Notes: generated from the sequence alone by a model not told the origin. A stretch of 64,000 nt of DNA from DAIDAN01 sp049303335 (GCA_049303335.1 JBAQNA010000022.1:5651-69650); one strand, 5' to 3'. Shown: positions 41,434-50,200, counted from the first letter of the stretch. A program made the numbers and translations.

Positions 41434-41711
41434 ATAATTTTGTAAAGATTTTCGAGGCTCTGTTTTTCCAATTCGAATCTTCCTGTTCCGACTTGAGAGC
41501 TGATGCGGTTGGAACAGTAATGCCTGCCACCGCGCATGTAACAATGAAACCAGTTCAATTTCAATTCTTTCAGACCTTCCGAAATGTATTGGTCTGAAAA
41601 CTCTATGAAAAAGTCATTATCGATGCTTTTAAAAACTGTTGCATATTTTTTCATTAAGCCGCAATCTACCAAGAAATACTTCTTTCTAATGCTCAAAATT
41701 GCAGATTTCAT
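41418..41711 (-). CDS. Unknown 97-residue protein
   Basis: 97 residues. YFLVDCGLMKKYATVF, LNWFHCYMRGGRHYCSNRISS and SLENLYKIIQPRK are the main stretches. One cysteine-histidine-rich loop (HCYMRGGRHYC) might bind zinc. No family is recognised. It converges with the ABCE1 gene and overlaps it by 16 nt. Confidence 0.35.
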   Translation of the reverse strand: MKSAILSIRKKYFLVDCGLMKKYATVFKSIDNDFFIEFSDQYISEGLKELKLNWFHCYMRGGRHYCSNRISSQVGTGRFELEKQSLENLYKIIQPRK

Positions 41712-41780
41712 AATATCACATATTTATTAACAACCGCAAAGCATTTATTTGTTCGCATGCAGAGTAAAGGAGGCGCTAAT

Positions 41781-42128
41781 ATGGACACAATCAAAAAACC
41801 CGCGGATAACAGGCAAACCATGATGAAGAAGCGGCTTCCCGCGAAGGAAAAGCTCGTCTCTGAAATCCGGCAGAACGACATACGGGTGCGGATTCTCGGG
41901 ACAGTAATAGACAAGAGCGAGGGTGCGATAGTGCTTGACGACGGCTCGGGAAGGCTTGAAGTGGTGACCGAAGGGCAGGCTCCGGAGATGGGAAAGATGG
42001 TGAGAGTTATAACGAGAATTCTGCCAATGACCGGCGGGTTCGAGGCGCGGGCGGAGTGCGTGCAGGACATGACCGGCTTTGACGTGGAGCTTTACAGGCG
42101 CGCGCGGGACGTTGCGAACAGGGTTTGA
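41781..42128 (+). CDS. OB-fold nucleic-acid-binding protein (RPA-like)
   Basis: 115 residues from the ATG at 41781, preceded by AAAGGAGGC. The middle reads RVRILGTVIDKSEGAIVLDDGSGRLEVVTEG, then MVRVITRILPMTGGFEARAECVQDM, the five-strand OB fold of RPA/SSB-type proteins. A helix follows. Located with PCNA and primase genes, it probably acts in DNA replication or repair as a single-strand-binding helper. Confidence 0.6.
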   Translation: MDTIKKPADNRQTMMKKRLPAKEKLVSEIRQNDIRVRILGTVIDKSEGAIVLDDGSGRLEVVTEGQAPEMGKMVRVITRILPMTGGFEARAECVQDMTGFDVELYRRARDVANRV

Positions 42129-42137
42129 GGCGATTTA

Positions 42138-42272
42138 ATGGGCAAAATAGAAAGACTGTTTTTCAGACCTGGTGGATGGTATTCTCCCAAACAGGCAGTT
42201 GCTTATTATTTTTTTAAGCAATTTGAGGATTATTTACTGAAAAACGCTGACGGGAAAACAAAATCATCTTGA
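42138..42272 (+). CDS. 44-residue protein of unknown function
   Basis: A short frame starting 9 nt after the OB-fold gene with GAGGCGA as its ribosome-binding site. It contains aromatic residues (WYSPKQAVAYYFFKQFEDYLL). A helical domain is likely. Probably co-transcribed with the OB-fold gene. Confidence 0.4.
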   Translation: MGKIERLFFRPGGWYSPKQAVAYYFFKQFEDYLLKNADGKTKSS

Positions 42273-42329
42273 TTTTAAATACTTGAGCGTGCAAAAAGAC
42301 AAAGACGAGAAAACACAAGACGGGATTCT

Positions 42330-42563
42330 ATGTCATATATGTTTGAAGTATTGGAAAAAATACGGATGCAGATATATCCTACTGGAACAAACGCTTCTAA
42401 AACAGTTTATAATAAAGGCAAACCTGAAGAAAAACCGTTTGCATCAATAGAAGGAAGAACAAGGAAAGAAATAGTCGATGATGCGATTGAAGCTATAAAA
42501 AAATACGGCTTAATCGAGATAGGGGTTGGAGCGATGGTAAAAAATATTAGCGCTGGAGATTAA
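42330..42563 (+). CDS. Unknown 77-residue protein
   Basis: 77 residues. MFEVLEKIRMQIYPTG, then IEGRTRKEIVDDAIEAIKKYGLIEIGV. The helix-rich layout could be a small winged-helix or adaptor. No family is recognised. It lies between the short ORF at 42138 and PCNA. Confidence 0.4.
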   Translation: MSYMFEVLEKIRMQIYPTGTNASKTVYNKGKPEEKPFASIEGRTRKEIVDDAIEAIKKYGLIEIGVGAMVKNISAGD

Positions 42564-42608
42564 GAATTAATGATTAATAATTATTAAAATTCCTAAAAAG
42601 GTGGTTTT

Positions 42609-43355
42609 ATGTTCAATGCGGAGCTTTCGGATGCAAAGGTTTTGAGGGACAGCATAGACGCGATTTCGCAGATTATCGACGAGGGAAGCTTCAAGCTAAA
42701 GAAGGACGGCATCGAGCTGCTCGCGACTGACAGGGCGATGGTCGCCGCGGTGAATTTCCGCCTCGCATCGTCGGCATTTAACAAGTACGAGTGCGACAAG
42801 GAAACGTCGATAGGACTGAACCTCTCGAACTTTTTGATGGTTCTGAAGCGCGCTTCCGGCTCGGTGGGAATGAAGCTGAACGAGGACGCGAGCAAGCTCG
42901 AGCTGACGGTAACGGGCGACTCCGTGAGAAACTTTTCAATACCGCTTTTAACGCTTTCTTCGGATGATATCCCGCCGATAACGCAGCTGGAGTTTCCCGC
43001 GTCGGCGGAAATAAAGTCCGCAATACTGGAGGACGGCATAGCGGACGCTGACATAATCGCGGACTCGATTGTCATAGAGATGAGCGCGAACGGCCTGCAG
43101 ATGCGCGCAGAGGGCGACTCGTCGAAGACTGACTTGAACGTCGAGAAGGGCAATGAATCGCTGATAAGCATTGACGCGAAAGACACGGTGAAAGCGAGAT
43201 ATCCGCTCGACTACCTGAAGAAGTTCATCAAGGCTGCGAAAATCGCGGACACGGCGAAAATCCAGTTCGGGAACGACTTCCCGATGAAGCTCGAGCTGAA
43301 AGGCGGCGACGTCTATCTCGCGATGGTTCTGGCGCCGAGAGTCGAGGAGGCGTGA
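42609..43355 (+). CDS. pcn: PCNA sliding clamp
   Basis: 248 residues, the usual length for archaeal PCNA. Opening FNAELSDAKVLRDSIDAISQIIDEGSF, the interdomain region around residue 120 (SDDIPPITQLEF) and the C-terminal LELKGGDVYLAMVLAPRVEE are typical. It forms the trimeric ring that tethers polymerase. An AAGGTGG ribosome-binding site precedes the ATG. Confidence 0.93.
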   Translation: MFNAELSDAKVLRDSIDAISQIIDEGSFKLKKDGIELLATDRAMVAAVNFRLASSAFNKYECDKETSIGLNLSNFLMVLKRASGSVGMKLNEDASKLELTVTGDSVRNFSIPLLTLSSDDIPPITQLEFPASAEIKSAILEDGIADADIIADSIVIEMSANGLQMRAEGDSSKTDLNVEKGNESLISIDAKDTVKARYPLDYLKKFIKAAKIADTAKIQFGNDFPMKLELKGGDVYLAMVLAPRVEEA

Positions 43356-43395
43356 AAAGCGGGCGATAATATGTAAATAATAAGGGTGATAAAAA

Positions 43396-43572
43396 ATGGC
43401 AAAGGTTGATGTAGGTTTGTATGTTGTTATGGCTATTCTTGGTATAGGATTTATTTTATCACTTCAAGAAACATTGAAAAATCCTACACAGATAAACTTG
43501 TATATTACGGCAGGAACGTTTGTTGGTACAGCAATTCTTGTAGCTATTGCAATAATAAAAGGTAAAAGATAA
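43396..43572 (+). CDS. 58-residue two-TM membrane protein
   Basis: A short frame starting after GGGTGATAAAAA. Two hydrophobic helices (VGLYVVMAILGIGFIL and LYITAGTFVGTAILVAIAII) joined by SLQETLKNPTQIN. Unknown function; size and position are like those of other small membrane proteins in the window. Confidence 0.45.
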   Translation: MAKVDVGLYVVMAILGIGFILSLQETLKNPTQINLYITAGTFVGTAILVAIAIIKGKR

Positions 43573-43612
43573 TCAACCTCAAGAAACACTGAAGAGCCAC
43601 AGAATTGTTTTT

Positions 43613-44824
43613 TCACTCGGCTTTTCCTTCCAAAAGCTCTTCAACCGTCCTTAAAATGATTTCCAAACCGTCCTGATTTTTCACTCTCGCAACTTCTTCG
43701 CGAGCGCCTTTTCCAAAAGAATATGCTGCGATATATCCCTTCTTCTTTTTTATCCTTCGCATCGCGGTCTCGAAATTATCCACAACATTCCTCCCCACGC
43801 CTTCGCTTTGCTTGACTTGAATCGGATAGCCTCCTAAAAGCTGCGGCGTAAAGCCGTCTATTCCCATATCCCCGCTTTTCTTGTCGCTTACCCTGCCTAA
43901 AAATTTGCCTGCTACAACCCAGTTCTGGAACTCGAAAGGCGGAAGGCGTTTTACATAATTCAAATCAACATTTCCTCTTATCAGGTTTGCATCCATATTA
44001 CATTCTCTCTGCAATCTTTTTTTGATTAGTTTGCAGGCTGTGGGACTTATGTCTATGCCAATCCATTTTCTTCCAAATTTTTGCGCTGAAATTATTGTAG
44101 TTCCGCAGCCGCAGAACGGGTCTAAAACAATATCGCCATCGTTGCTTGCCGCTTTGATAATTCTCTCAAGAAGCGTTAGCGGTTTTTGAGTAGGGTAGCC
44201 TGTTCTCTCTCTTGCCGCAGGATTTATTGCCTGAATGTCCGTCCACCAATCATTAGGCAGAGTCCCTTTGTCCAAATAGTAGCGATATTCTTTTCCGAGC
44301 TTGATATTTCTCTGATATTGCCTGCCTTTTTCATCGGTAAGAATTGTTTCATGCATTGTGGAAGGGTCTCTTGGCAGAGCAACAGCATTATAATAAAAAT
44401 TATATTTTTCCGTTTTGGAATACCAAAAAATAGTGTCATGTTTCTTTGGAAAAAAACCGGTTGCCCTTCCGCCTGTTTCATAACACCAAATTATCTCATT
44501 TACAAGATTATTATTGAATATTTTATCCAACAAAATCCGAAGGTGCGCGTTAGCGTGCCAGTCACAGTGCAAAAATAATGAGCCTGTTTTTTTCAATATT
44601 CTATGGCATTCCCTCAAGCGCGGCTCCATCCATGAGATATAATGCTCAACCCCGCCTTTCCATCTGTCCTGAAAAGCGCGAATCTCTGCGCCATCTTTCC
44701 ATATCACTTCATATTGTCTATTTGAGAAAAACGGAGGGTCCGCGTAAATCAGGTCTATGCTTTCGTCGGGAAACTTGCTCATAATTTCCAGATTATCGCC
44801 TTCGTAAATGCTGTTTATTTCCAT
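43613..44824 (-). CDS. DNA methyltransferase fused to nuclease-like domain (type IIG-like)
   Basis: About 404 residues from the ATG at 44822-44824. N-terminal part is a beta-class DNA amino methyltransferase: motif IV IDLIYADPPFFSN (DPPF) near residues 27-35 and motif I DIVLDPFCGCGTTIISA later, followed by WIGIDISPTA. The C-terminal ~100 residues read DMGIDGFTPQLLGGYPIQVKQSEGVGR and later YIAAYSFGKGAREEVARV, a PD-(D/E)xK-like nuclease with D...QVK. A single protein could therefore both modify and cut DNA. No separate specificity subunit is adjacent. Confidence 0.72.
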   Translation of the reverse strand: MEINSIYEGDNLEIMSKFPDESIDLIYADPPFFSNRQYEVIWKDGAEIRAFQDRWKGGVEHYISWMEPRLRECHRILKKTGSLFLHCDWHANAHLRILLDKIFNNNLVNEIIWCYETGGRATGFFPKKHDTIFWYSKTEKYNFYYNAVALPRDPSTMHETILTDEKGRQYQRNIKLGKEYRYYLDKGTLPNDWWTDIQAINPAARERTGYPTQKPLTLLERIIKAASNDGDIVLDPFCGCGTTIISAQKFGRKWIGIDISPTACKLIKKRLQRECNMDANLIRGNVDLNYVKRLPPFEFQNWVVAGKFLGRVSDKKSGDMGIDGFTPQLLGGYPIQVKQSEGVGRNVVDNFETAMRRIKKKKGYIAAYSFGKGAREEVARVKNQDGLEIILRTVEELLEGKAE

Positions 44825-44950
44825 AAAATCACTGCAAAACAATTAATAATACCTATTTAATATAGCTGATGCTGGTTTAAATATTTTTAAGACTGCCTGC
44901 TGAAAATCAGAAACGCAGTTGTTTTTAAGTTTTAAAATCATATTATTCTT

Positions 44951-46291
44951 ATGTTCAAGTTCCAGATTCTCAAGTATTACTCGCAGCCGTTCGTCCAGCA
45001 AAAAATATCCGAGTTCTCGAAAGGGCGCGAAGTTGTCGGCAGGCTGGAGGACGACCGCTATGCGCGGCGCCCCGACGTGATTCTTTATCCGCGCGACGTT
45101 TCCGAAAAGGTGAAGCAGGGCGCGGTAAGCTTCCACTGCTCGGTCGAGCGGTGGCACAACCCCATGCAGCTTTCCTCCGAGATGCGCGAGCCGGAAATGC
45201 GCGAGCTGCGCAGCGGCTGGGATTTCATAATCGACATCGACGCGAAGGCGAAGCTGGAGCACGCGAGGATTGCGGCGCAATCAGTCATTTCTTTTCTGAA
45301 GGATTTTGGAATAACACCAACGATAAAGTTCTCGGGAAGGCGCGGTTTTCATATCGGAGTGTCCGGCGAAGCGTTCCCGAAAAAAATGGATTTCTTGGAA
45401 GTGTCAAAATCCTATCCGGAGGCTCCGCGCGCGATGGCCGGCTTTATCAGGGAAAAGATTTCCGACAGGCTTATGGATTCCTTGGTAGGAATGGAGGGCG
45501 GCGTTGCCGCGCTGATGAAGACCGCGGACGCAAAGACGCTCTCGCCTTACGAGTTCATTGACATAGAAAAGGAATGGGGAAACCGCCACCTCTTCAGGAT
45601 GCCGTATTCGCTGCACGAGAAGACCTGGCTCGCTTCGGTGCCGCTTTCGGAAAAACAGCTGAAAACTTTCGAGCCCTCGCAGGCAAAGCCGGAGAGCATA
45701 AAAAAATTCGACTCCGTATTCTTGAAAAACAAGGAAGGTGAAGCATCCGAGCTTCTGATGCAGGCGCTCGAATGGCAGTCAAAAACGGTTCAGCCTGCAT
45801 TGGTTCAGAAAAATGACAGGAAGCATTCCGAAATAAAGGCCGAGATTCCGGAGCAGTTTTTCCCGCCCTGCGTAAAAAATATTCTGGCGGGAATAGGCGA
45901 CGGGAGGAAGCGCTCCGTTTTCACGCTGTCCGCGTTCCTGAAATACATGAACTGGACGCCGGAGCACATCGAGAAACGCGTGGAGGAATGGAACGGAAAA
46001 AACCCGTCTTCGATAAGCAACGCGACCATAAGGAGCCAGCTCAAGTGGCACCTGCGCCAGAACAGAAAAATATTCCCCGCGAACTGCGACAGCGATTTGT
46101 TCTACAAGTCCATAGGCGTGTGCAATCCGGACAACACGTGCCATGGACTGAAGAACCCGATTAATTACGCGTTCCGAATGTATAGAAAACAGTTCAAGAC
46201 AGCCGACATCGCGATAAAGAAGGACAGGAAAGTATTAAGGAGAGTCAGAAAGAAAAAAGAAGATAAAACTAATCAAATAACCCAGTCTTGA
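44951..46291 (+). CDS. priSL: Fused DNA primase PriS-PriL
   Basis: 446 residues. The N-terminal half is the small (catalytic) subunit: WDFIIDIDAK (D95 and D97) and SGRRGFHI (128-135). The C-terminal half, from about residue 290, is the iron-sulphur domain of the large subunit: PPCVKNIL, then NCDSDLFYKSIGVCNPDNTCHG with four cysteines in the PriL pattern. The usual archaeal primase is two proteins (PriS and PriL); single-chain forms are known from Nanoarchaeum and relatives. It would make RNA/DNA primers. The tail is lysine-rich and overlaps the minus-strand gene at 46269. Confidence 0.88.
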   Translation: MFKFQILKYYSQPFVQQKISEFSKGREVVGRLEDDRYARRPDVILYPRDVSEKVKQGAVSFHCSVERWHNPMQLSSEMREPEMRELRSGWDFIIDIDAKAKLEHARIAAQSVISFLKDFGITPTIKFSGRRGFHIGVSGEAFPKKMDFLEVSKSYPEAPRAMAGFIREKISDRLMDSLVGMEGGVAALMKTADAKTLSPYEFIDIEKEWGNRHLFRMPYSLHEKTWLASVPLSEKQLKTFEPSQAKPESIKKFDSVFLKNKEGEASELLMQALEWQSKTVQPALVQKNDRKHSEIKAEIPEQFFPPCVKNILAGIGDGRKRSVFTLSAFLKYMNWTPEHIEKRVEEWNGKNPSSISNATIRSQLKWHLRQNRKIFPANCDSDLFYKSIGVCNPDNTCHGLKNPINYAFRMYRKQFKTADIAIKKDRKVLRRVRKKKEDKTNQITQS

Positions 46292-46460
46292 AATCCTGTT
46301 TTAATTTTTCAAAATCGCTTATGCCATACTTTCTTGCTAAGACTTTTTCATATGCTTTTATTGTTTCCTTAGAATAGCCTTTGTCCAAGCCTTCAAAATA
46401 TTCTCTTGCAATGTCCCCCAACCCGCCAACGATGCCCATTTTCTTTTCTTCCCCTCGCAA
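46269..46460 (-). CDS. 63-residue helical protein
   Basis: 63 residues, or 56 from the ATG at 46437-46439. IAREYFEGLDKGYSKETIKAYEKVLARKYG is a two-helix charged motif. No family is recognised. It overlaps the end of the primase gene convergently by 23 nt. Confidence 0.35.
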   Translation of the reverse strand: MRGEEKKMGIVGGLGDIAREYFEGLDKGYSKETIKAYEKVLARKYGISDFEKLKQDFKTGLFD

Positions 46461-46509
46461 CCTTTTTCTTGAAAGATAATTTGCAAAGTACTAATGCGCC
46501 GGCACGCTT

Positions 46510-46585
46510 ATAAACTTATCGCTTTCCGCGGCTTTGCTCCTAAACTCGGTTCTGCTCCTAATGTCGGAGTTTTGCTCCTAAAGTC
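46510..46585. repeat. Short GCTCCTAA-type repeats at edge of AT-rich island
   Basis: The stretch has three copies of TGCTCCTAA-nn-TCG (near 46535, 46550 and 46570), preceded by CGCTTTCCGCGGC. A related TGCACCTAAAGTCCG and CCGCTTTCCGCGGC occur at 52437-52452 and 52497-52510, the other edge of the accessory island. It may mark an insertion or recombination boundary. Confidence 0.4.
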
Positions 46586-46586
46586 G

Positions 46587-46880
46587 TTAGAGTTTTAATT
46601 TCGCTGGGTCAATACCAGCTTCCCTCATTCTTTTCAGTATTGCTTCTCTATCTATCGGCTTACCTTCTTTAAGCCGCTTTCTTATTTCCTCTTTTGTTTT
46701 GTGGCAATTAGGGCAATCTTCCAGAACTTCATAGACTTCTTTTGATGTGTGATAGCCGCGAACCGCACCCATTGTTGCGGTGCGTGTTGTTTTCGTTGAT
46801 ATGACAGATGGCTTATGCCTAACCTTGATTTTAGCCTTCTCACAAAATGGGCAATCCATTAACAGTTCTTGTTCTAACAT
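46587..46880 (-). CDS. Small zinc-binding protein
   Basis: 97 residues. Two knuckles, CPFC (~10-13) and CPNC (~56-59), could make one zinc site; the C-terminal helix is charged (EEIRKRLKEGKPIDREAILKR). Probably nucleic-acid- or protein-binding. No family is recognised. Confidence 0.45.
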   Translation of the reverse strand: MLEQELLMDCPFCEKAKIKVRHKPSVISTKTTRTATMGAVRGYHTSKEVYEVLEDCPNCHKTKEEIRKRLKEGKPIDREAILKRMREAGIDPAKLKL

Positions 46881-46927
46881 AATTTTCTAATCAATTTTAA
46901 AGAATATAAGATTAATGAGCATGGCTT

Positions 46928-47869
46928 TTAGATATTTGAACTATAAGATAAGGATTTTATATAATCTTCCATAAATTTCCAGTCAGGGTCTCCTTTTTTA
47001 TCTATAGGTAATTCTATTTCATCAAAATCTAATCTTTGCAGTCTTACTTGTCTACCAAAATTATATTTATATTGCAGTTCTTTTAGAATTGTTGCTAAAA
47101 ATAAGCAAATATACTTATTGAGAGAAAGACTTTTTGGAATTAAAGTATGAACATTATCATCACTAAAATATTCATAATTATGATAGAATACATTAAAAAA
47201 CATATCAATTGTTAATTTATCTCTGAAAATCTTTTTACTGTCTTTAAATTCATCATAAGAAATATAATCAACAACCCCGTTATTTTCAGACGTTGCAGTA
47301 ATTAGTGGGATTTTACCTTCTATTCTTTCTTCTTTTACCAATCTTTCACCTTTTTTAATGTTAAATAAATCAACAATCTTAAAATTTTTCCAAGTTTTAA
47401 CATTTAATTCAATTTTCTTAGAGATAATCGGTTCTTTTTTCAATTCATTGATTTTTAATGAATATATCCAAGAAGGAATTTTTTCTTTAGATGGAATTTC
47501 TAAATCTTTTAGTGTTTTATTAGCTTGTCTTCCATAAGAATATTTCCATGCATTTTGTTTTAAACACATACAATAATACCATAATTCGCGTTCATTTAAT
47601 TTTATTTTTGGTGTTAAGTATACTATATGAAACCCGCTATAATACGGTTCTTTTTGTAAAAAACTCGCCATCACAGAACCACCACAAGAAACCGAAATAG
47701 TATTTGCAGGATTTGGCGTAATCCCTTCAATTAATTTGACTTTGCCAACAACACCATTATTTTTTTCAGTTCGGGCTACAAATGGAATACCATTAGAATC
47801 TTCTTCCATATTGGAAAATTCTAAATTAACACCATATTTTAAATTAAAATAGTCTTTTACTTTGACCAT
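46928..47869 (-). CDS. Restriction specificity subunit (BcgI-B-like / HsdS-like)
   Basis: 313 residues, AT-rich. Two repeats with the specificity-subunit look: YFNLKYGVNLEFSNMEEDSNGIPFVART...TEKNNGVVGKV, and later LFNIKKGERLVKEERIEGKIPLITATSENNGVVDYI. Each ends with a GRQ-like segment (SYGRQANKTLKDLEIP; NFGRQVRLQRLDFDEIELP). It should recognise the two halves of the target sequence. Its start codon directly follows the methylase/nuclease gene stop, so the pair is one operon. Confidence 0.8.
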   Translation of the reverse strand: MVKVKDYFNLKYGVNLEFSNMEEDSNGIPFVARTEKNNGVVGKVKLIEGITPNPANTISVSCGGSVMASFLQKEPYYSGFHIVYLTPKIKLNERELWYYCMCLKQNAWKYSYGRQANKTLKDLEIPSKEKIPSWIYSLKINELKKEPIISKKIELNVKTWKNFKIVDLFNIKKGERLVKEERIEGKIPLITATSENNGVVDYISYDEFKDSKKIFRDKLTIDMFFNVFYHNYEYFSDDNVHTLIPKSLSLNKYICLFLATILKELQYKYNFGRQVRLQRLDFDEIELPIDKKGDPDWKFMEDYIKSLSYSSNI

Positions 47870-49672
47870 TTAATCACCCGTATTTAAAAATTTAAAAGCA
47901 ACAAAATCTTTTAATGTTTTCTCAAAATCTTTTTCATTTAATTTAGAATAATCTGTTTCCATATATGCTTCAACACACCATTCATCATTGGCGGTTACAT
48001 ATTTCTTAACACTAAACCCTTCAATTTCTTCTTTATTTCTATAATTTTCTAACCAATATTTTTTTATTTCATTCCATTTATTTTTATAATCATCTCTTCC
48101 AGATTTTCTTTTTATAAATCCGTCATCTTTCCAATAACCAAAATAAGTCTTATAATTTGTTGGATGTTTTTCTTTTGCCTTAAATACCATAATACAAGTA
48201 TTAACCCCAACATTAGAGTTATGAAACAACTCTGTTGGCATAGAAAAAACGGCTTCCAGAGTATTTTCTCTTAACAATTTTTCTTTAAGTTCCAAACCGG
48301 TACCGCTTTGAGCTAAAGCACAGCTCATAGGAACAATAGCAATACATAAAGAACCCTTTTCAAGTAAATATAAATTATTTAATACAAATTCTAACTCTTC
48401 TGGGTCAGTTTTAGTTGATTTGTATGGAGGATTAAGAAAGCCCGTATTAGGTTTAAATGTTTTTATTTTGTTAATTGTTTTTTCATTGAAACATGAACCT
48501 TTAATCAAGTTACTTCTCCCATCTCCGTGAATAAACATATTAGAACATACCAAAGCAAAAATATCATGCTGAAACTCAACACCAATTATTTGTTTATGTT
48601 TTATAATTTCTTCTTTCTTTGTATCTCCTGCGGCGTCCTCAATCATTTTTCTCATAGCACTTATCAGGAAACCCCCAGTTCCACAGCAAGTATCTAAAAC
48701 CACACTATCTTTATTTATATTGGCTATCTCCGAAAATAATTCGGTGATGTGTGGAGGAGTTAAAACAATTCCTAAACCCTTATCATTATTAGCATATCTT
48801 AAAAATTCTATATAAAATTGTCCAAGAGTATCAAAATATTGATATGTTTTATTAAAATTATTTATCCTCAAATCTACTTCGGTTATAATATCTCTTAATT
48901 CATTTTCTTCTTTTGAAAGTATTGTATGAGTTTTTATGAAACTGTATGTAGTTATAATATCAACTATATGTTCGTTTTGAACGTTTGTTAATTTATTTTT
49001 TATAGTATTGACAAGGCTTTCAGATAATTCTTTTGGTTTCTGAAATTTATAAGAATTACAAAAAGCTTTATCTTGTAATGCTATAAGTATTCCGCTAATT
49101 AACAAACTCCTATTAGCTTCTGGAACTTTTATGGCGTGAAGTTTATCATTTAATATTTTTGAATATCTTAACAGTTCTTGAAAATCTTGATTAAACTTCT
49201 TCTCATCTGATTTGTAGCCATTTATATAATCATACAAGGAAAAAAGTTTATCTTCTTTAAATATAGTATTTGCTTCTTTAACTCCTTTCAGTTGTAAAAA
49301 ATGAGAAATTCTTATATTAGATTTTTCTTCTCCACTAATTGCTATAGACAAAACATCATACTCTTTAGAAAGAAAAGAAGAATATAATAAAGCTCCATCA
49401 ACAGCATAATCTTTATATTTATCTCCTTCTTTAGATTTATGATATTTTGTATTAGCTTTACATTCAACAACTATTATAAAATCTGGAATTTCTTTAAATT
49501 GAATTATAAATTCTGGGTAACCCTTCCCATTTCCACTTTTTGAAGCATTTTTTAATAATTTATCAATCTTTATATTTTTAGTGGCTTGTTCTTCAAATAT
49601 TATGCTGTTAAACATCCCATCATTCTTAAAATGAGTTCTTACAAAGTCTTCAGTAATTCTTTCGTTTCTCAT
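47870..49672 (-). CDS. Restriction-modification subunit (BcgI-A-like, nuclease + N6-adenine methylase)
   Basis: About 600 residues from the ATG at 49670-49672. Residues ~20-90 form a PD-(D/E)xK nuclease: GYPEFIIQFKEIPDFIIVVECKANTK. From ~300: methylase motifs VLDTCCGTGGFLISAMRK (motif I) and FLNPPYKST (motif IV, NPPY), plus GIVLTPPHITELF. This joins cleavage and modification in one chain, as in type IIB BcgI (A subunit) that works with a separate specificity subunit, here the next gene. It is preceded, with ATGA overlap, by a small RHH gene. Confidence 0.82.
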   Translation of the reverse strand: MRNERITEDFVRTHFKNDGMFNSIIFEEQATKNIKIDKLLKNASKSGNGKGYPEFIIQFKEIPDFIIVVECKANTKYHKSKEGDKYKDYAVDGALLYSSFLSKEYDVLSIAISGEEKSNIRISHFLQLKGVKEANTIFKEDKLFSLYDYINGYKSDEKKFNQDFQELLRYSKILNDKLHAIKVPEANRSLLISGILIALQDKAFCNSYKFQKPKELSESLVNTIKNKLTNVQNEHIVDIITTYSFIKTHTILSKEENELRDIITEVDLRINNFNKTYQYFDTLGQFYIEFLRYANNDKGLGIVLTPPHITELFSEIANINKDSVVLDTCCGTGGFLISAMRKMIEDAAGDTKKEEIIKHKQIIGVEFQHDIFALVCSNMFIHGDGRSNLIKGSCFNEKTINKIKTFKPNTGFLNPPYKSTKTDPEELEFVLNNLYLLEKGSLCIAIVPMSCALAQSGTGLELKEKLLRENTLEAVFSMPTELFHNSNVGVNTCIMVFKAKEKHPTNYKTYFGYWKDDGFIKRKSGRDDYKNKWNEIKKYWLENYRNKEEIEGFSVKKYVTANDEWCVEAYMETDYSKLNEKDFEKTLKDFVAFKFLNTGD

Positions 49673-49830
49673 TTTTTCCCCCTCTTTAGATACTCTTCTA
49701 TTGAGATTTGTATGACTTTCGACCTGTCTGTTGGGGCTGGTTTTGTTTGAGAACAATATTCGTCTAATTCTTTTAGAACTTGTTTGCTTATAGAAATAGT
49801 TGCCCTTGCCTTTACAACTTCTTTTTTCAT
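49669..49830 (-). CDS. Ribbon-helix-helix controller of the restriction operon
   Basis: 53 residues from the ATG at 49828-49830. RATISISKQVLKELDEY, followed by a loop and DRSKVIQISIEEYLKRG, is a CopG/MetJ-type ribbon-helix-helix DNA-binding protein. Its stop overlaps the start of the methylase/nuclease gene (ATGA), so they are translationally coupled. A 17-bp perfect inverted repeat upstream (49864-49880 and 49914-49930) is its probable operator, giving delayed expression of the nuclease. Confidence 0.72.
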   Translation of the reverse strand: MKKEVVKARATISISKQVLKELDEYCSQTKPAPTDRSKVIQISIEEYLKRGKK

Positions 49831-49863
49831 GTAATAATTGAGAAGATTGTGACTTATAATCTT

Positions 49864-49930
49864 TAGTATGATTAGTATTACTTCTCATACTAATACATAT
49901 TGTATCATACTATTAATACTAATCATACTA
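49864..49930. promoter_or_regulatory. Operator: 17-bp perfect inverted repeat before RHH-restriction operon
   Basis: TAGTATGATTAGTATTA (49864-49880) and TAATACTAATCATACTA (49914-49930) are perfect inverted copies 33 nt apart; smaller CATACTAATAC and GTATCATAC sites lie between. It sits just upstream of the RHH gene (ATG 49830, minus strand) and fits an operator for autorepression. Confidence 0.65.
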
Positions 49931-49978
49931 TATATTTTCGCAGAAATTCTTATCTTAAAAACTTTTCAGAAATACAAC

Positions 49979-50128
49979 TCACGCTTTTTTCTTCATCTCC
50001 TCGTCTATCTTTTTCTGGACGAAGTGGGAGAGGTTGATGTAGTGGTCTTCTATATATTTGGCTTGATGAGGGAATAATGTTATGTTCTTTTTGACCGCCT
50101 TTTCTTCCTCTTTTTTCTTCTTTGTCAT
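49979..50128 (-). CDS. Second small RHH-like protein
   Basis: 49 residues from the ATG at 50126-50128. After a lysine-rich start (MTKKKKEEEKAVKK), ITLFPHQAKYIEDHY and NLSHFVQKKIDEEMKKK make a ribbon-helix-helix-like fold. Upstream lie palindromes TTATACGTATAA and TAATACGTATTA. Transposase gene is divergent. It may be an orphan antitoxin or an element regulator. Confidence 0.5.
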   Translation of the reverse strand: MTKKKKEEEKAVKKNITLFPHQAKYIEDHYINLSHFVQKKIDEEMKKKA

Positions 50129-50200
50129 ATTATACGTATAATAGGTATGAGTATATATACTTGTGTATGTATACATATAATACGTATTATGTGTATAATA
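50129..50200. promoter_or_regulatory. AT-rich palindromic region between RHH and transposase genes
   Basis: The region contains palindromic ATTATACGTATAATAG (around 50129-50144) and TAATACGTATTATG (around 50178-50192), with further TATACAT repeats in between. It may be the operator for the small RHH protein or an end of the transposon; no clear terminal inverted repeat was found. Confidence 0.4.
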
